Positions 1 through 7,156 of a stretch of 7,156 nt of DNA are shown here, in pieces. Position 1 is the first letter of the stretch. Each line of letters starts with the position of its first letter. The notes under the pieces were generated by a model, which did no database searches, had not been told where the DNA came from, and saw only the letters and a list, made by a program, of their open reading frames with translations. Source of the DNA: Methylobacterium sp. Lineage in GTDB: Bacteria; Pseudomonadota; Alphaproteobacteria; Rhizobiales; Beijerinckiaceae. Position numbers and translations under genes: made by a program. The stretch spans positions 1 to 7,156 of the forward strand of contig JAJKJG010000237.1 in the NCBI GenBank assembly GCA_021154065.1. Reading direction: 5' to 3'.

Positions 1-1068
1 ATCGCGGTTCTCGGCGGCACCCGCTGGTCCGCCCAGGCGGTGCAGCGCTTCGCCCGGTTTGCCGAGCGGTTCGACCTTCCGGTCGCCTGCTCGTTCCGCC
101 GCCAGATGCTGTTCCCGGCCGACCACCCGGCTTACGCCGGCGATTGCGGCATCGGGCCGAACCCGAAGCTCCTCGCCCGCCTCAAGGACGCGGACCTCGT
201 GCTCCTCGTCGGCGGGCGCATGTCGGAGATGCCGTCGCAGAGCTACACGCTGTTCGACGTCCCGACGCCGCGGCAGCCGCTCGTCCACGTGCACCCGGAC
301 GCAGGCGAGCTCGGTCGCGTCTACCGTCCGCATCTTGCGATCAACGCCTCGCCGATTGCTTTCTCGGCGGCGCTCGAGGGCGTGCAGCCGCCGCACGAGA
401 TCCCCTGGGCCGAGGAGACCCGCAAGGCGCATGCCGAGTTCCTCGCCTGGACAGACCCCGCCGTCGTCCATCCGCCCGGCCGCTTCCGGATGAACGAGGC
501 GATGGCGCATCTGCGTCGGACGCTGCCGGCCGACACCATCATCTGCAACGGCGCCGGCAACTTCGCGGTCTGGGCGCACCGCTTCTGGCACTACCGGCAT
601 TACGGCACGCAGCTCGCCCCGACCTCCGGCTCGATGGGCTACGGCGTGCCGGCGGCGGTCGGCGCGAAGCGGATGTTCCCGGACCGCACCGTCGTCTGCC
701 TTGCCGGCGACGGCGATTTTCTCATGAACGGCCAGGAGTTCGCGACCGCGGTGCAGTACGAGCTGCCGCTCGTCGTGATCCTCCTCGATAACGGCATGTA
801 CGGCACCATCCGCATGCACCAGGAGCGCGAGTATCCGGGCCGCATTTCGGCGACGATGCTGAAGAACCCCGACTTCGCCGCCTACGCCTTAGCCTTCGGC
901 GGCCACGGCGAGCGCGTCGAGACGACGGAGGAGTTCGCGCCGGCGTTCGAGCGCGCGATCAAAAGCGGCAAGCCCGCGATCCTGCACTGCCTCGTCGACC
1001 CCGAGGCGATCACGCCGACGACGACGCTGACGCAGTTGCGCGAGAAGGCGCTGACGGCGGGACGTTAG
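1..1068 (+). CDS. Thiamine-diphosphate-dependent enzyme, acetolactate synthase large-subunit-like (5' end missing)
   Basis: The reading frame is open from the first base, so the N-terminal pyrimidine-binding domain lies outside the window; 355 codons and a TAG stop remain. Family members are about 550-600 residues. Visible residues 1 to about 130 look like the central domain of this superfamily (for example the strand-rich [16 protein letters not shown]). Visible residues from about 160 to 350 form the C-terminal domain that binds the cofactor diphosphate. Its signature starts with GDGDF at visible residues 236-240 and ends with Asp-Asn at 263-264, the spacing of the GDG-x(n)-NN Mg/ThDP motif, with Asp in place of the first Asn. 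The internal GTG at 40 is not a real start because homologous sequence continues upstream of it. The family includes acetolactate synthase, glyoxylate carboligase, oxalyl-CoA decarboxylase and benzoylformate decarboxylase; the visible part does not settle the substrate. A catabolic or uncharacterised IlvB-like paralog is as likely as biosynthetic acetolactate synthase. The enzyme should be cytoplasmic. Its stop codon overlaps that of the convergent transaldolase gene. Confidence 0.9.
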   Translation: MAVLGGTRWSAQAVQRFARFAERFDLPVACSFRRQMLFPADHPAYAGDCGIGPNPKLLARLKDADLVLLVGGRMSEMPSQSYTLFDVPTPRQPLVHVHPDAGELGRVYRPHLAINASPIAFSAALEGVQPPHEIPWAEETRKAHAEFLAWTDPAVVHPPGRFRMNEAMAHLRRTLPADTIICNGAGNFAVWAHRFWHYRHYGTQLAPTSGSMGYGVPAAVGAKRMFPDRTVVCLAGDGDFLMNGQEFATAVQYELPLVVILLDNGMYGTIRMHQEREYPGRISATMLKNPDFAAYALAFGGHGERVETTEEFAPAFERAIKSGKPAILHCLVDPEAITPTTTLTQLREKALTAGR

Positions 1069-2036
1069 GCGGCAGCCCGCTCCTCCATCCGCCGCGCGAC
1101 GAGGGCCCGCAGCGCCCGCAGGTCCTTCACGAAGGCGCGGATGCCCTCTGACAGCTTCTCCGTCGCCATGGCATCCTCGTTGAGAAGGAAGCGGAAGCTC
1201 TTCTCGTCGAGGCTGAGGCGCTCCGGCGCGCCGGCGGTGCTCTCGGGCGAGAGCCTTCGCGGCAGCGCGCCCTCGGCTTTGGCGAGCTCGTCGAGGAGGG
1301 CCGGCGAGATGGTGAGGCGGTCGCAGCCGGCGAGCGCTTCGATCTCTTGGGCGTTGCGGAACGAGGCGCCCATCACGACGGTCCCGATGCCGTGCGCCTT
1401 GTAGTAGGCGTAGATGCGCCGGACCGACTGGACGCCGGGGTCGGTGTCGCCCGTGAAGGGCCCGCCGCCGGCCTTGACGTGCCAGTCGAGGATGCGCCCC
1501 ACGAAGGGCGAGATCAGGAACGCCCCGGCGTCGGCGGCGGCCGCCGCCTGGACGAGCGAGAACAGCAGCGTGAGGTTGCAGTCGATGCCCTCGCGCTGCA
1601 GGACCTCGGCGGCGCGGATGCCCTCCCAGGTCGAGGCGAGCTTGATCAGGATGCGCTCGCGGCCGATGCCGCGCGCCGCGTAGGCGCCGATAATGGCGCG
1701 CGCCGTGTCCACCATGGCCGGCGTATCGAAGGACAGGTCGGCGTCGACCTCGGTCGAGACCCGGCCCGGCACGATGCCGGCGAGCTCGGTCCCGAAGGCA
1801 ACCGCGAGCCGGTCGCACATCGCCGCGATGACCGCCTCGCGCGCGCCGGCCTGACGGCGGCCCCAGGCCAGGCTCTCGTCGAAGAGGCCCGCATAGGCCG
1901 GCATCTCGACCGCCTTGAGCAGCAGGCTCGGATTGGTCGTGCAGTCCTGGGGTTTCAGCCGCCGCACGGCCTCGATGTCGCCGGTGTCGGCGACGATCAC
2001 CGTCATTGCGCGCAGCTGGTCGAGCTTCGACGCCAT
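1065..2036 (-). CDS. tal: Transaldolase (class I, TalB-like)
   Basis: A complete 323-residue protein, close to E. coli TalB (317). Transaldolase moves a dihydroxyacetone unit from sedoheptulose 7-phosphate to glyceraldehyde 3-phosphate in the non-oxidative pentose phosphate pathway, in the cytoplasm. Key residues fall where TalB has them: Asp17 in VIVADTGD, Glu96 in [10 protein letters not shown], and the Schiff-base Lys132 in [12 protein letters not shown]. The core motifs [10 protein letters not shown] (residues 33-42) and [13 protein letters not shown] are also present. The frame is open for 50 more codons upstream, but the start at 2036 is preferred: it gives the family N-terminus and has AGGGAG 6 bases before it, whereas an extension would run through the intergenic region into mmsA. 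The TAA stop overlaps the TAG stop of the convergent ThDP enzyme. Catalytic function is well supported; what drives expression is not visible. Confidence 0.95.
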   Translation of the reverse strand: MASKLDQLRAMTVIVADTGDIEAVRRLKPQDCTTNPSLLLKAVEMPAYAGLFDESLAWGRRQAGAREAVIAAMCDRLAVAFGTELAGIVPGRVSTEVDADLSFDTPAMVDTARAIIGAYAARGIGRERILIKLASTWEGIRAAEVLQREGIDCNLTLLFSLVQAAAAADAGAFLISPFVGRILDWHVKAGGGPFTGDTDPGVQSVRRIYAYYKAHGIGTVVMGASFRNAQEIEALAGCDRLTISPALLDELAKAEGALPRRLSPESTAGAPERLSLDEKSFRFLLNEDAMATEKLSEGIRAFVKDLRALRALVARRMEERAAA

Positions 2037-2042
2037 CTCGGG

Positions 2043-2048
2043 CTCCCT
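2043..2048 (-). promoter_or_regulatory. Ribosome binding site of tal
   Basis: On the minus strand AGGGAG lies 6 bases upstream of the ATG at 2036. This decides the transaldolase start against the longer open frame that extends to 2186. Confidence 0.75.
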
Positions 2049-2114
2049 CTCCCCGTTTCGAACCCTATAGCCGCGCCCCGGGGGCAATGGTAGTCGTCCG
2101 GCAAAGACAGCTGT

Positions 2115-2120
2115 GAGGAG
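2115..2120 (+). promoter_or_regulatory. Ribosome binding site of mmsA
   Basis: GAGGAG lies 7 bases upstream of the ATG at 2128. This decides the mmsA start against the in-frame GTG at 2113, which would overlap this site. Confidence 0.8.
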
Positions 2121-2127
2121 CGCTCCC

Positions 2128-3624
<1,497 letters not shown>

Positions 3625-3680
3625 GCCGGCAGGAGCTTGCTCGATTGGCAGACTATCGGCTTCGCCTTAGGGTCTCGCGA

Positions 3681-4232
3681 ATGCTTGCAAAGCCCAAAGC
3701 CAAAATGACGGTCGATGAGTTCCTCGCATGGGCCGAGAGACAACCTGGGCGCTATGAGCTCGTCGATGGGGAAGTGTTCACCATGGCTCCCGAGCGGGCC
3801 CGTCACGCCGAGGCGAAGTTCGCCATGCAAATAGCATTAAGTGCCGCGATCCGCTGCGCCGGAGTTCCATGCCGGATGCTTCCGGACGGCATGACGGTTC
3901 GGATCAGTCCCCGTGTCGCCTACGAGCCGGATGCACTCGTCTATTGCGGCGAGCGCCTCCCCGGAGATGCCGTAGAGGTTCCGAACCCCATCATCGTCGT
4001 TGAGGTGCTCTCGCCGGGAACGCTCGACCATGACACGAGCGGCAAGCTCGCCGGCTACTTCCAGGTGTCGAGCGTGCAGCATTACCTGATCGTCGATCCG
4101 ACGCAGCAGCTCGTAATCCATCATCGCCGCACGGACGACGCCATCGAGACGCGAATCGCGGGCGAAGGAACGCTCCGCCTGGAGCCGCCCGGGATCGAGC
4201 TGGCGCTCGGCGACCTGTTCGCCGAGGTCTGA
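3681..4232 (+). CDS. Uma2 family (DUF820) putative restriction-endonuclease-like protein
   Basis: A 183-residue protein with the layout of the Uma2/DUF820 family. MTVDEFLAWAE and RYELVDGEV stand near the N-terminus (residues 9-32). The PD-(D/E)XK-type core follows: Glu26, Asp84 in YEPDALVY, Glu108 in IIVVEVLSPGT, and Lys122 in TSGKLAGYF, then YLIVDP (136-140) and a LALGDLF end. All candidate active-site residues are present, so it appears intact. Members are predicted nucleases, common in cyanobacteria and some alphaproteobacteria, often multicopy, and mostly without known function. The ATG at 3681 has a weak AGGG 8 bases upstream; alternatives are Met9 at 3705 and an in-frame GTG at 3621 that overlaps the mmsA stop (GTGA). 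GC is lower than in neighbours: my hand count gives about 58% over 3661-3840, against 78% over 2941-3000 and 72% over 5041-5100. Codons such as ATA, TTA and AAA occur near its start. This suggests acquisition by transfer. It lies on the same strand as mmsA and the acyl-CoA dehydrogenase and may be co-transcribed with them, but has no evident metabolic role. Confidence 0.88.
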   Translation: MLAKPKAKMTVDEFLAWAERQPGRYELVDGEVFTMAPERARHAEAKFAMQIALSAAIRCAGVPCRMLPDGMTVRISPRVAYEPDALVYCGERLPGDAVEVPNPIIVVEVLSPGTLDHDTSGKLAGYFQVSSVQHYLIVDPTQQLVIHHRRTDDAIETRIAGEGTLRLEPPGIELALGDLFAEV

Positions 4233-4256
4233 GTCGTTCATGCCGAAGCCCGGTGC

Positions 4257-5402
4257 ATGACCGCCTTCGCCCTCTCCCCGGACCACATCACGATCCGCGA
4301 CATGGCGCGCGCGTTCGCGCTGGAGCGGCTCGCGCCGCACGCGGTCGAATGGGACGAGCAGAAGCACTTCCCGGTCGCGGAGATGCGCGAAGCGGCGGCG
4401 CTCGGCATGGGCGGCGTCTACATCCGCGAGGATGTCGGCGGCTCGGGGCTGACGCGGCTCGACGCTGCGCTAATTTTCGAGGCGCTCGCCATGGGCTGCC
4501 CGACCGTTTCGGCCTACATCTCGATCCACAACATGGCGGCCTGGATGATCGACCGCTTCGGCTCCGACGAGCAGCGCCGGCGCTGGCTGCCGGGGCTCGT
4601 CACCATGGAGCAGCTTGCCAGCTACTGCCTGACCGAGCCGGGCGCCGGCTCCGACGCCGCGGCGCTGAAGACCCGGGCGTTACGCGACGGCGATCATTAC
4701 GTGCTCGACGGTCAGAAGCAGTTCATCTCAGGCGCCGGCGCCGGCGATCTCTACGTCGTGATGGCGCGGACCGGCGGCGAGGGGCCGTCCGGCATCTCGA
4801 CGCTCGTCGTGCCCGGCGACACGCCCGGCGTCGCGCTCGGCGCGAACGAGCGCAAGATGGGCTGGAACGCCCAGCCGACCCGCGCGGTGATCTTCGATGG
4901 CGCGCGCGTCCCGGTCGAGAACCGGCTTGGCCCGGAAGGCATCGGCTTCAAGATCGCGATGGCGGGACTCGACGGCGGCCGGCTCAACATCGCCGCCTGC
5001 TCGGTCGGCGGCGCCCAGGCAGCCTTCGACAAGGCGCTCGGCTACATGCGCGAGCGGCGCGCCTTCGGCCAGGCGCTCACCGAGTTCCAGGCGCTGCAGT
5101 TCCGGCTTGCCGACATGGCGACCGAGCTCGAGGCGGCGCGGCTCTTCCTCTACGCCGCCGCGGCGGCCTACGACCGCGACGAGCCCGACACGACGATGCG
5201 CTGCGCGATGGCGAAGCGCTTCGCGACCGACATCGGCTTCAAGGTCGCGAACGACGCCCTCCAGCTCCACGGCGGCTACGGCTATCTCTCCGAGTACGGC
5301 ATCGAGAAGATCGTCCGCGACCTCAGGGTCCACCAGATTCTCGAGGGCACGAACGAGATCATGCGCGTGATCGTCGCGAGGAAGCTCATCGGCGGGAACT
5401 GA
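4257..5402 (+). CDS. Acyl-CoA dehydrogenase, probable isobutyryl-CoA dehydrogenase (ACAD8-like)
   Basis: A complete 381-residue flavoprotein of the acyl-CoA dehydrogenase family. The probable reaction is isobutyryl-CoA to methacrylyl-CoA, with electrons passed to electron-transfer flavoprotein, in valine catabolism. The order is an N-terminal helical domain (about 1-118), a middle beta domain with the substrate/FAD segment YCLTEPGAGSDAA (123-135) and FISGAGAGDLYVVMARTGG (156-174), and a C-terminal helical domain with LHGGYGYLSEYGIEK and the catalytic Glu363 in QILEGTNEIMR. The substrate call rests on resemblance, recalled from memory, to human ACAD8 over stretches such as AYISIHNMAAWMID, MGWNAQPTRAVIF and NGGR/DGGRLNIAAC; short/branched-chain or 2-methylacyl-CoA substrates remain possible. 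The neighbouring mmsA supports valine use. The start at 4257 matches the family N-terminus but has no clear Shine-Dalgarno; it overlaps the stop of a six-codon frame (4240-4260) as ATGA. Only 24 bases separate it from the Uma2 stop, so translational coupling is plausible. Confidence 0.92.
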   Translation: MTAFALSPDHITIRDMARAFALERLAPHAVEWDEQKHFPVAEMREAAALGMGGVYIREDVGGSGLTRLDAALIFEALAMGCPTVSAYISIHNMAAWMIDRFGSDEQRRRWLPGLVTMEQLASYCLTEPGAGSDAAALKTRALRDGDHYVLDGQKQFISGAGAGDLYVVMARTGGEGPSGISTLVVPGDTPGVALGANERKMGWNAQPTRAVIFDGARVPVENRLGPEGIGFKIAMAGLDGGRLNIAACSVGGAQAAFDKALGYMRERRAFGQALTEFQALQFRLADMATELEAARLFLYAAAAAYDRDEPDTTMRCAMAKRFATDIGFKVANDALQLHGGYGYLSEYGIEKIVRDLRVHQILEGTNEIMRVIVARKLIGGN

Positions 5403-5410
5403 GCGCGCCT

Positions 5411-5475
5411 GCCAGAATGGGCTTGCGTCGCTCTGCGCTTGCGGCCCATTCTGGCCTCGTTCATGAGCCCTTTTT
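5411..5475 (+). terminator. Inverted repeat with downstream T-run, candidate terminator
   Basis: GCCAGAATGGGC (5411-5422) and its exact reverse complement (5444-5455) form a perfect 12-bp stem around a 21-base loop, starting 8 bases after the acyl-CoA dehydrogenase stop. A five-T run occurs at 5471-5475, 15 bases after the stem rather than directly at its foot, and a weak small stem (CTC/GAG, 5456-5468 region) lies between. The position suits an end to the mmsA-acyl-CoA dehydrogenase transcript. The long loop and displaced T-run make a mRNA-stabilising 3' hairpin or a dyad protein-binding site reasonable alternatives. The rest of the 119-base gap before the next gene shows no clear promoter. 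Confidence 0.5.
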
Positions 5476-5521
5476 GCGCTGCGACTGGCCGGTCGAGCGC
5501 GCCTGTACACGGGAGGCCTAG

Positions 5522-7156
5522 ATGAGACTTCGGCAGGTGCTGTTCTCGACCGTGGCTGCGATCGGCATCGCCGCAATGGCCGCGACCGTGTCGGATCCGC
5601 TCGCTGCGCAGCAATCCGTAGTCGCCATCGACAACGACGACATCGGCGGCGTGGTCACCGGCCCGGGCGGGCCGGAAGCCGGCGTCTGGGTCATCGCCGA
5701 GACCACCGACTTGCCGACGAAATACGCCAAGATCGTCGTCACGGACGACCAAGGCCGCTACGTCGTCCCGGACCTGCCGACCGCGAACTACCAGGTCTGG
5801 GTGCGCGGCTTCGGCCTCGTCGATTCAGCCAAGATGCGGGCGAAGCCCGGCCAGCAGCTGAACCTCACGGCGGTGCCGGCGCCCGACGCACGCTCGGCGG
5901 CGCAGTACTATCCGGCGATCTACTGGTACGCGATGATGCACATGCCGCCGGCGAAGGACTTCGGCGGCGCGAGCGACATCCCCAAGGACGTCACCCGCGA
6001 GCTCTGGCGCCAGCGCATGGGCAACGTCGACTGCATCGGCTGCCACCAGCTCGGGCAGGAATCGACCCGCACCATCCCGGCGCAGCTCGGCGAGTTCAAG
6101 TCGGGCGAGGAGGCCTGGGCGCGCCGCGTCGCCTCGGGCCATACCGGCGAGTGGATGGTCAACCGCCTCGCCGGCCAGCTCGGCGGCGTGCCGTTCAAGT
6201 ATTTCGGCGAGTGGACCGATCGCGTTGCGAAGGGCGAATTGCCGAAGGACATGCCGGCGCGGCCGCAAGGCGTCGAGCGCAACGTCGTCGTGACCTCGTG
6301 GGAGTGGGGCACCGAGAAGACCTTCGTCCACGACCTGATCTCGTCGGATCGGCGGAAGCCCACGGTCAACGCCTACGGGCCGCTGTTCGGCTCGCCTGAG
6401 TACTCGAGCGACGACATCCCGATCCTCGACCCGAAGACGCACAAGGTCTCCTCCTTCCGCATGACCGTGCTCGATCCCAACGTGCCCGAATCCTTTGGGC
6501 CGCCGTTCCACGGGACGGCGATGGCGACGCCGACCATGCCTTCGCCCTACTGGGGCGACGAGAAGATCTGGAGCCAGCGCTCGAACAACCACAACGGCAT
6601 GATGGACGGCAAAGGCCGCGCTTGGTTCGCGGCGGCGGTCCGCGGCAACGACAACCCGGCGTTCTGCAAGGCCGGCTCGGACCACCCCTCCGCCAAGGTC
6701 TTCCCGATCAACCAGTCGGGGCGCCAGGCCGCGATGCTCGATCCGAAGACGATGAAGTACACGATGATCGACACCTGCTTCGGCACCCACCATCCGCAGT
6801 TCGGCTACGACGCCGACGAGACGGTCTGGTTCTCAGGGACCGGGCCGGTCGCCGGCTGGATCAACACCGCGGTGCTGGAAGAGACCGGCGACCCGGTGAA
6901 GGCGCAAGGCTGGGCGCCGCTCGTGCTCGATACCAGCGGCAACGGCAAGCTCGACGAATGGACCGAACCCGGCAAGCCGCCGGAGCCGGGCAAGGACATG
7001 CGGATCGCGGGCTCCGGCTCCTATGCGGTGATGCCGCACCCGACCGACGGCTCGGTGTGGTACGCCCAGAACATCTTCGCCGGGCGGCCCGGGTTCCTGC
7101 GCTTCGACCCGAAGACCAAGCTCTCCGAGTTCTACGCCGTGCCGAAGGACATGATC
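5522..7156 (+). CDS. Exported protein: carboxypeptidase-regulatory-like domain, c-type heme site and propeller-like region (3' end missing)
   Basis: 545 codons are visible with no stop, so the gene runs past the right edge. The ATG at 5522 has GGGAGG 5 bases upstream. Residues 1-29 look like a Sec signal peptide: basic MRLR, a hydrophobic Val/Ala/Ile stretch, and possible cleavage after Ala29. Residues about 40-118 match a carboxypeptidase-regulatory-like (CnaB-type) beta-sandwich, with IGGVVTGPGGPEAGVWVIAE and TDDQGRYVVPDLPTANYQVW. Residues about 157-250 hold one covalent heme site, CIGCH (Cys171, Cys174, His175; bases 6032-6046), with Met244 in KDMPARP as a possible sixth ligand. From about 255 onward the protein has repeated short units such as ILDPKTHKV, MLDPKTMKYTMID and RFDPKTKLSEFY, and NNHNGMMDGKGRAWF, resembling virginiamycin-B-lyase/SMP-30-like propeller blades. 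A DTSGNGKLDEW loop (470-480) resembles a calcium-binding turn. It should act in the periplasm, perhaps as a redox or sugar/aromatic dehydrogenase-like protein, but I know no demonstrated function. It is separated from the valine genes by the inverted repeat and probably has its own transcript. Confidence 0.85.
   Translation, partial: MRLRQVLFSTVAAIGIAAMAATVSDPLAAQQSVVAIDNDDIGGVVTGPGGPEAGVWVIAETTDLPTKYAKIVVTDDQGRYVVPDLPTANYQVWVRGFGLVDSAKMRAKPGQQLNLTAVPAPDARSAAQYYPAIYWYAMMHMPPAKDFGGASDIPKDVTRELWRQRMGNVDCIGCHQLGQESTRTIPAQLGEFKSGEEAWARRVASGHTGEWMVNRLAGQLGGVPFKYFGEWTDRVAKGELPKDMPARPQGVERNVVVTSWEWGTEKTFVHDLISSDRRKPTVNAYGPLFGSPEYSSDDIPILDPKTHKVSSFRMTVLDPNVPESFGPPFHGTAMATPTMPSPYWGDEKIWSQRSNNHNGMMDGKGRAWFAAAVRGNDNPAFCKAGSDHPSAKVFPINQSGRQAAMLDPKTMKYTMIDTCFGTHHPQFGYDADETVWFSGTGPVAGWINTAVLEETGDPVKAQGWAPLVLDTSGNGKLDEWTEPGKPPEPGKDMRIAGSGSYAVMPHPTDGSVWYAQNIFAGRPGFLRFDPKTKLSEFYAVPKDMI

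Larger units (their letters stand above)
2037..2127. promoter_or_regulatory. Divergent intergenic region between tal and mmsA
   Basis: These 91 bases must carry the 5' signals of both the leftward tal gene and the rightward mmsA gene. I see ribosome binding sites at each end, a TTCGAA palindrome at 2057-2062 and a G/C palindrome around 2075-2085. On the minus strand there is a TATAGG that could serve as a -10 box for tal, but the nearest TTGCCC lies only 12 bases upstream of it, too short for a sigma-70 spacer. No convincing promoter or operator can be assigned by eye. The role is inferred from gene orientation alone. Confidence 0.4.

Noticed and set aside
2065..2090. Sigma-70 promoter for tal from TTGCCC and TATAGG on the minus strand
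   Set aside because: The spacer is only 12 bases and other -35 candidates are about 29 bases away, so it does not fit a normal promoter.
4731..4750. GCCGGC-type tandem repeat
   Set aside because: It encodes the normal Gly-Ala-Gly-Ala-Gly-Asp segment of the acyl-CoA dehydrogenase and reflects codon bias rather than a separate element.
4728..5576. 282-codon minus-strand frame opposite the acyl-CoA dehydrogenase
   Set aside because: Low-complexity Arg/Ala/Asp-rich translation without family features; it also runs through the inverted repeat and the start of the next gene.
5825..6793. 322-codon minus-strand frame opposite the heme protein
   Set aside because: Same shadow composition, while the plus-strand frame has a signal peptide, heme motif and domain patterns.
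6776..6793. CFGTHH in the heme protein (residues 419-424) as a second heme site
   Set aside because: It lacks the second Cys of CXXCH; it is more likely a structural motif of the propeller.

Overview
The window looks like a chromosomal stretch of a GC-rich alphaproteobacterium, probably of the Rhizobiales (Hyphomicrobiales). The reasons are strong G/C preference at third codon positions, dense packing of metabolic genes, and the close match of the mmsA and isobutyryl-CoA dehydrogenase products to what I remember of that group. This placement is an inference from composition and gene content; no marker gene is present.

Layout, left to right. Positions 1-1068 (+) hold the 3' part of a thiamine-diphosphate enzyme of the acetolactate synthase type, cut by the left edge. 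It converges on a complete transaldolase gene (1065-2036, -), and the two stop codons overlap. A 91-bp divergent intergenic region (2037-2127) separates transaldolase from a rightward group: mmsA (CoA-acylating methylmalonate-semialdehyde dehydrogenase, 2128-3624), a small Uma2-type PD-(D/E)XK nuclease-fold gene (3681-4232), and an acyl-CoA dehydrogenase resembling isobutyryl-CoA dehydrogenase (4257-5402). A perfect 12-bp inverted repeat (5411-5455) with a short T-run downstream follows and probably ends that transcript. The last gene (5522 to the right edge, +) is incomplete. It encodes an exported protein with a carboxypeptidase-regulatory-like beta-sandwich, one CXXCH heme site and a propeller-like region.

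How the genes fit together. MmsA and the acyl-CoA dehydrogenase are two steps of valine catabolism: isobutyryl-CoA to methacrylyl-CoA, and later methylmalonate semialdehyde to propionyl-CoA. The intermediate enzymes (enoyl-CoA hydratase, 3-hydroxyisobutyryl-CoA hydrolase, 3-hydroxyisobutyrate dehydrogenase) are not in the window. The Uma2 gene has no metabolic link to its neighbours and a lower GC content, so it looks like an insertion into the valine operon. The transaldolase belongs to the pentose phosphate pathway. The terminal multidomain heme protein is the least understood gene here.

I see no tRNA, rRNA, CRISPR array, IS element or attachment site. Nothing here amounts to a clear new multi-gene system; the best candidates for a second look are the exported heme protein and the Uma2 insertion.
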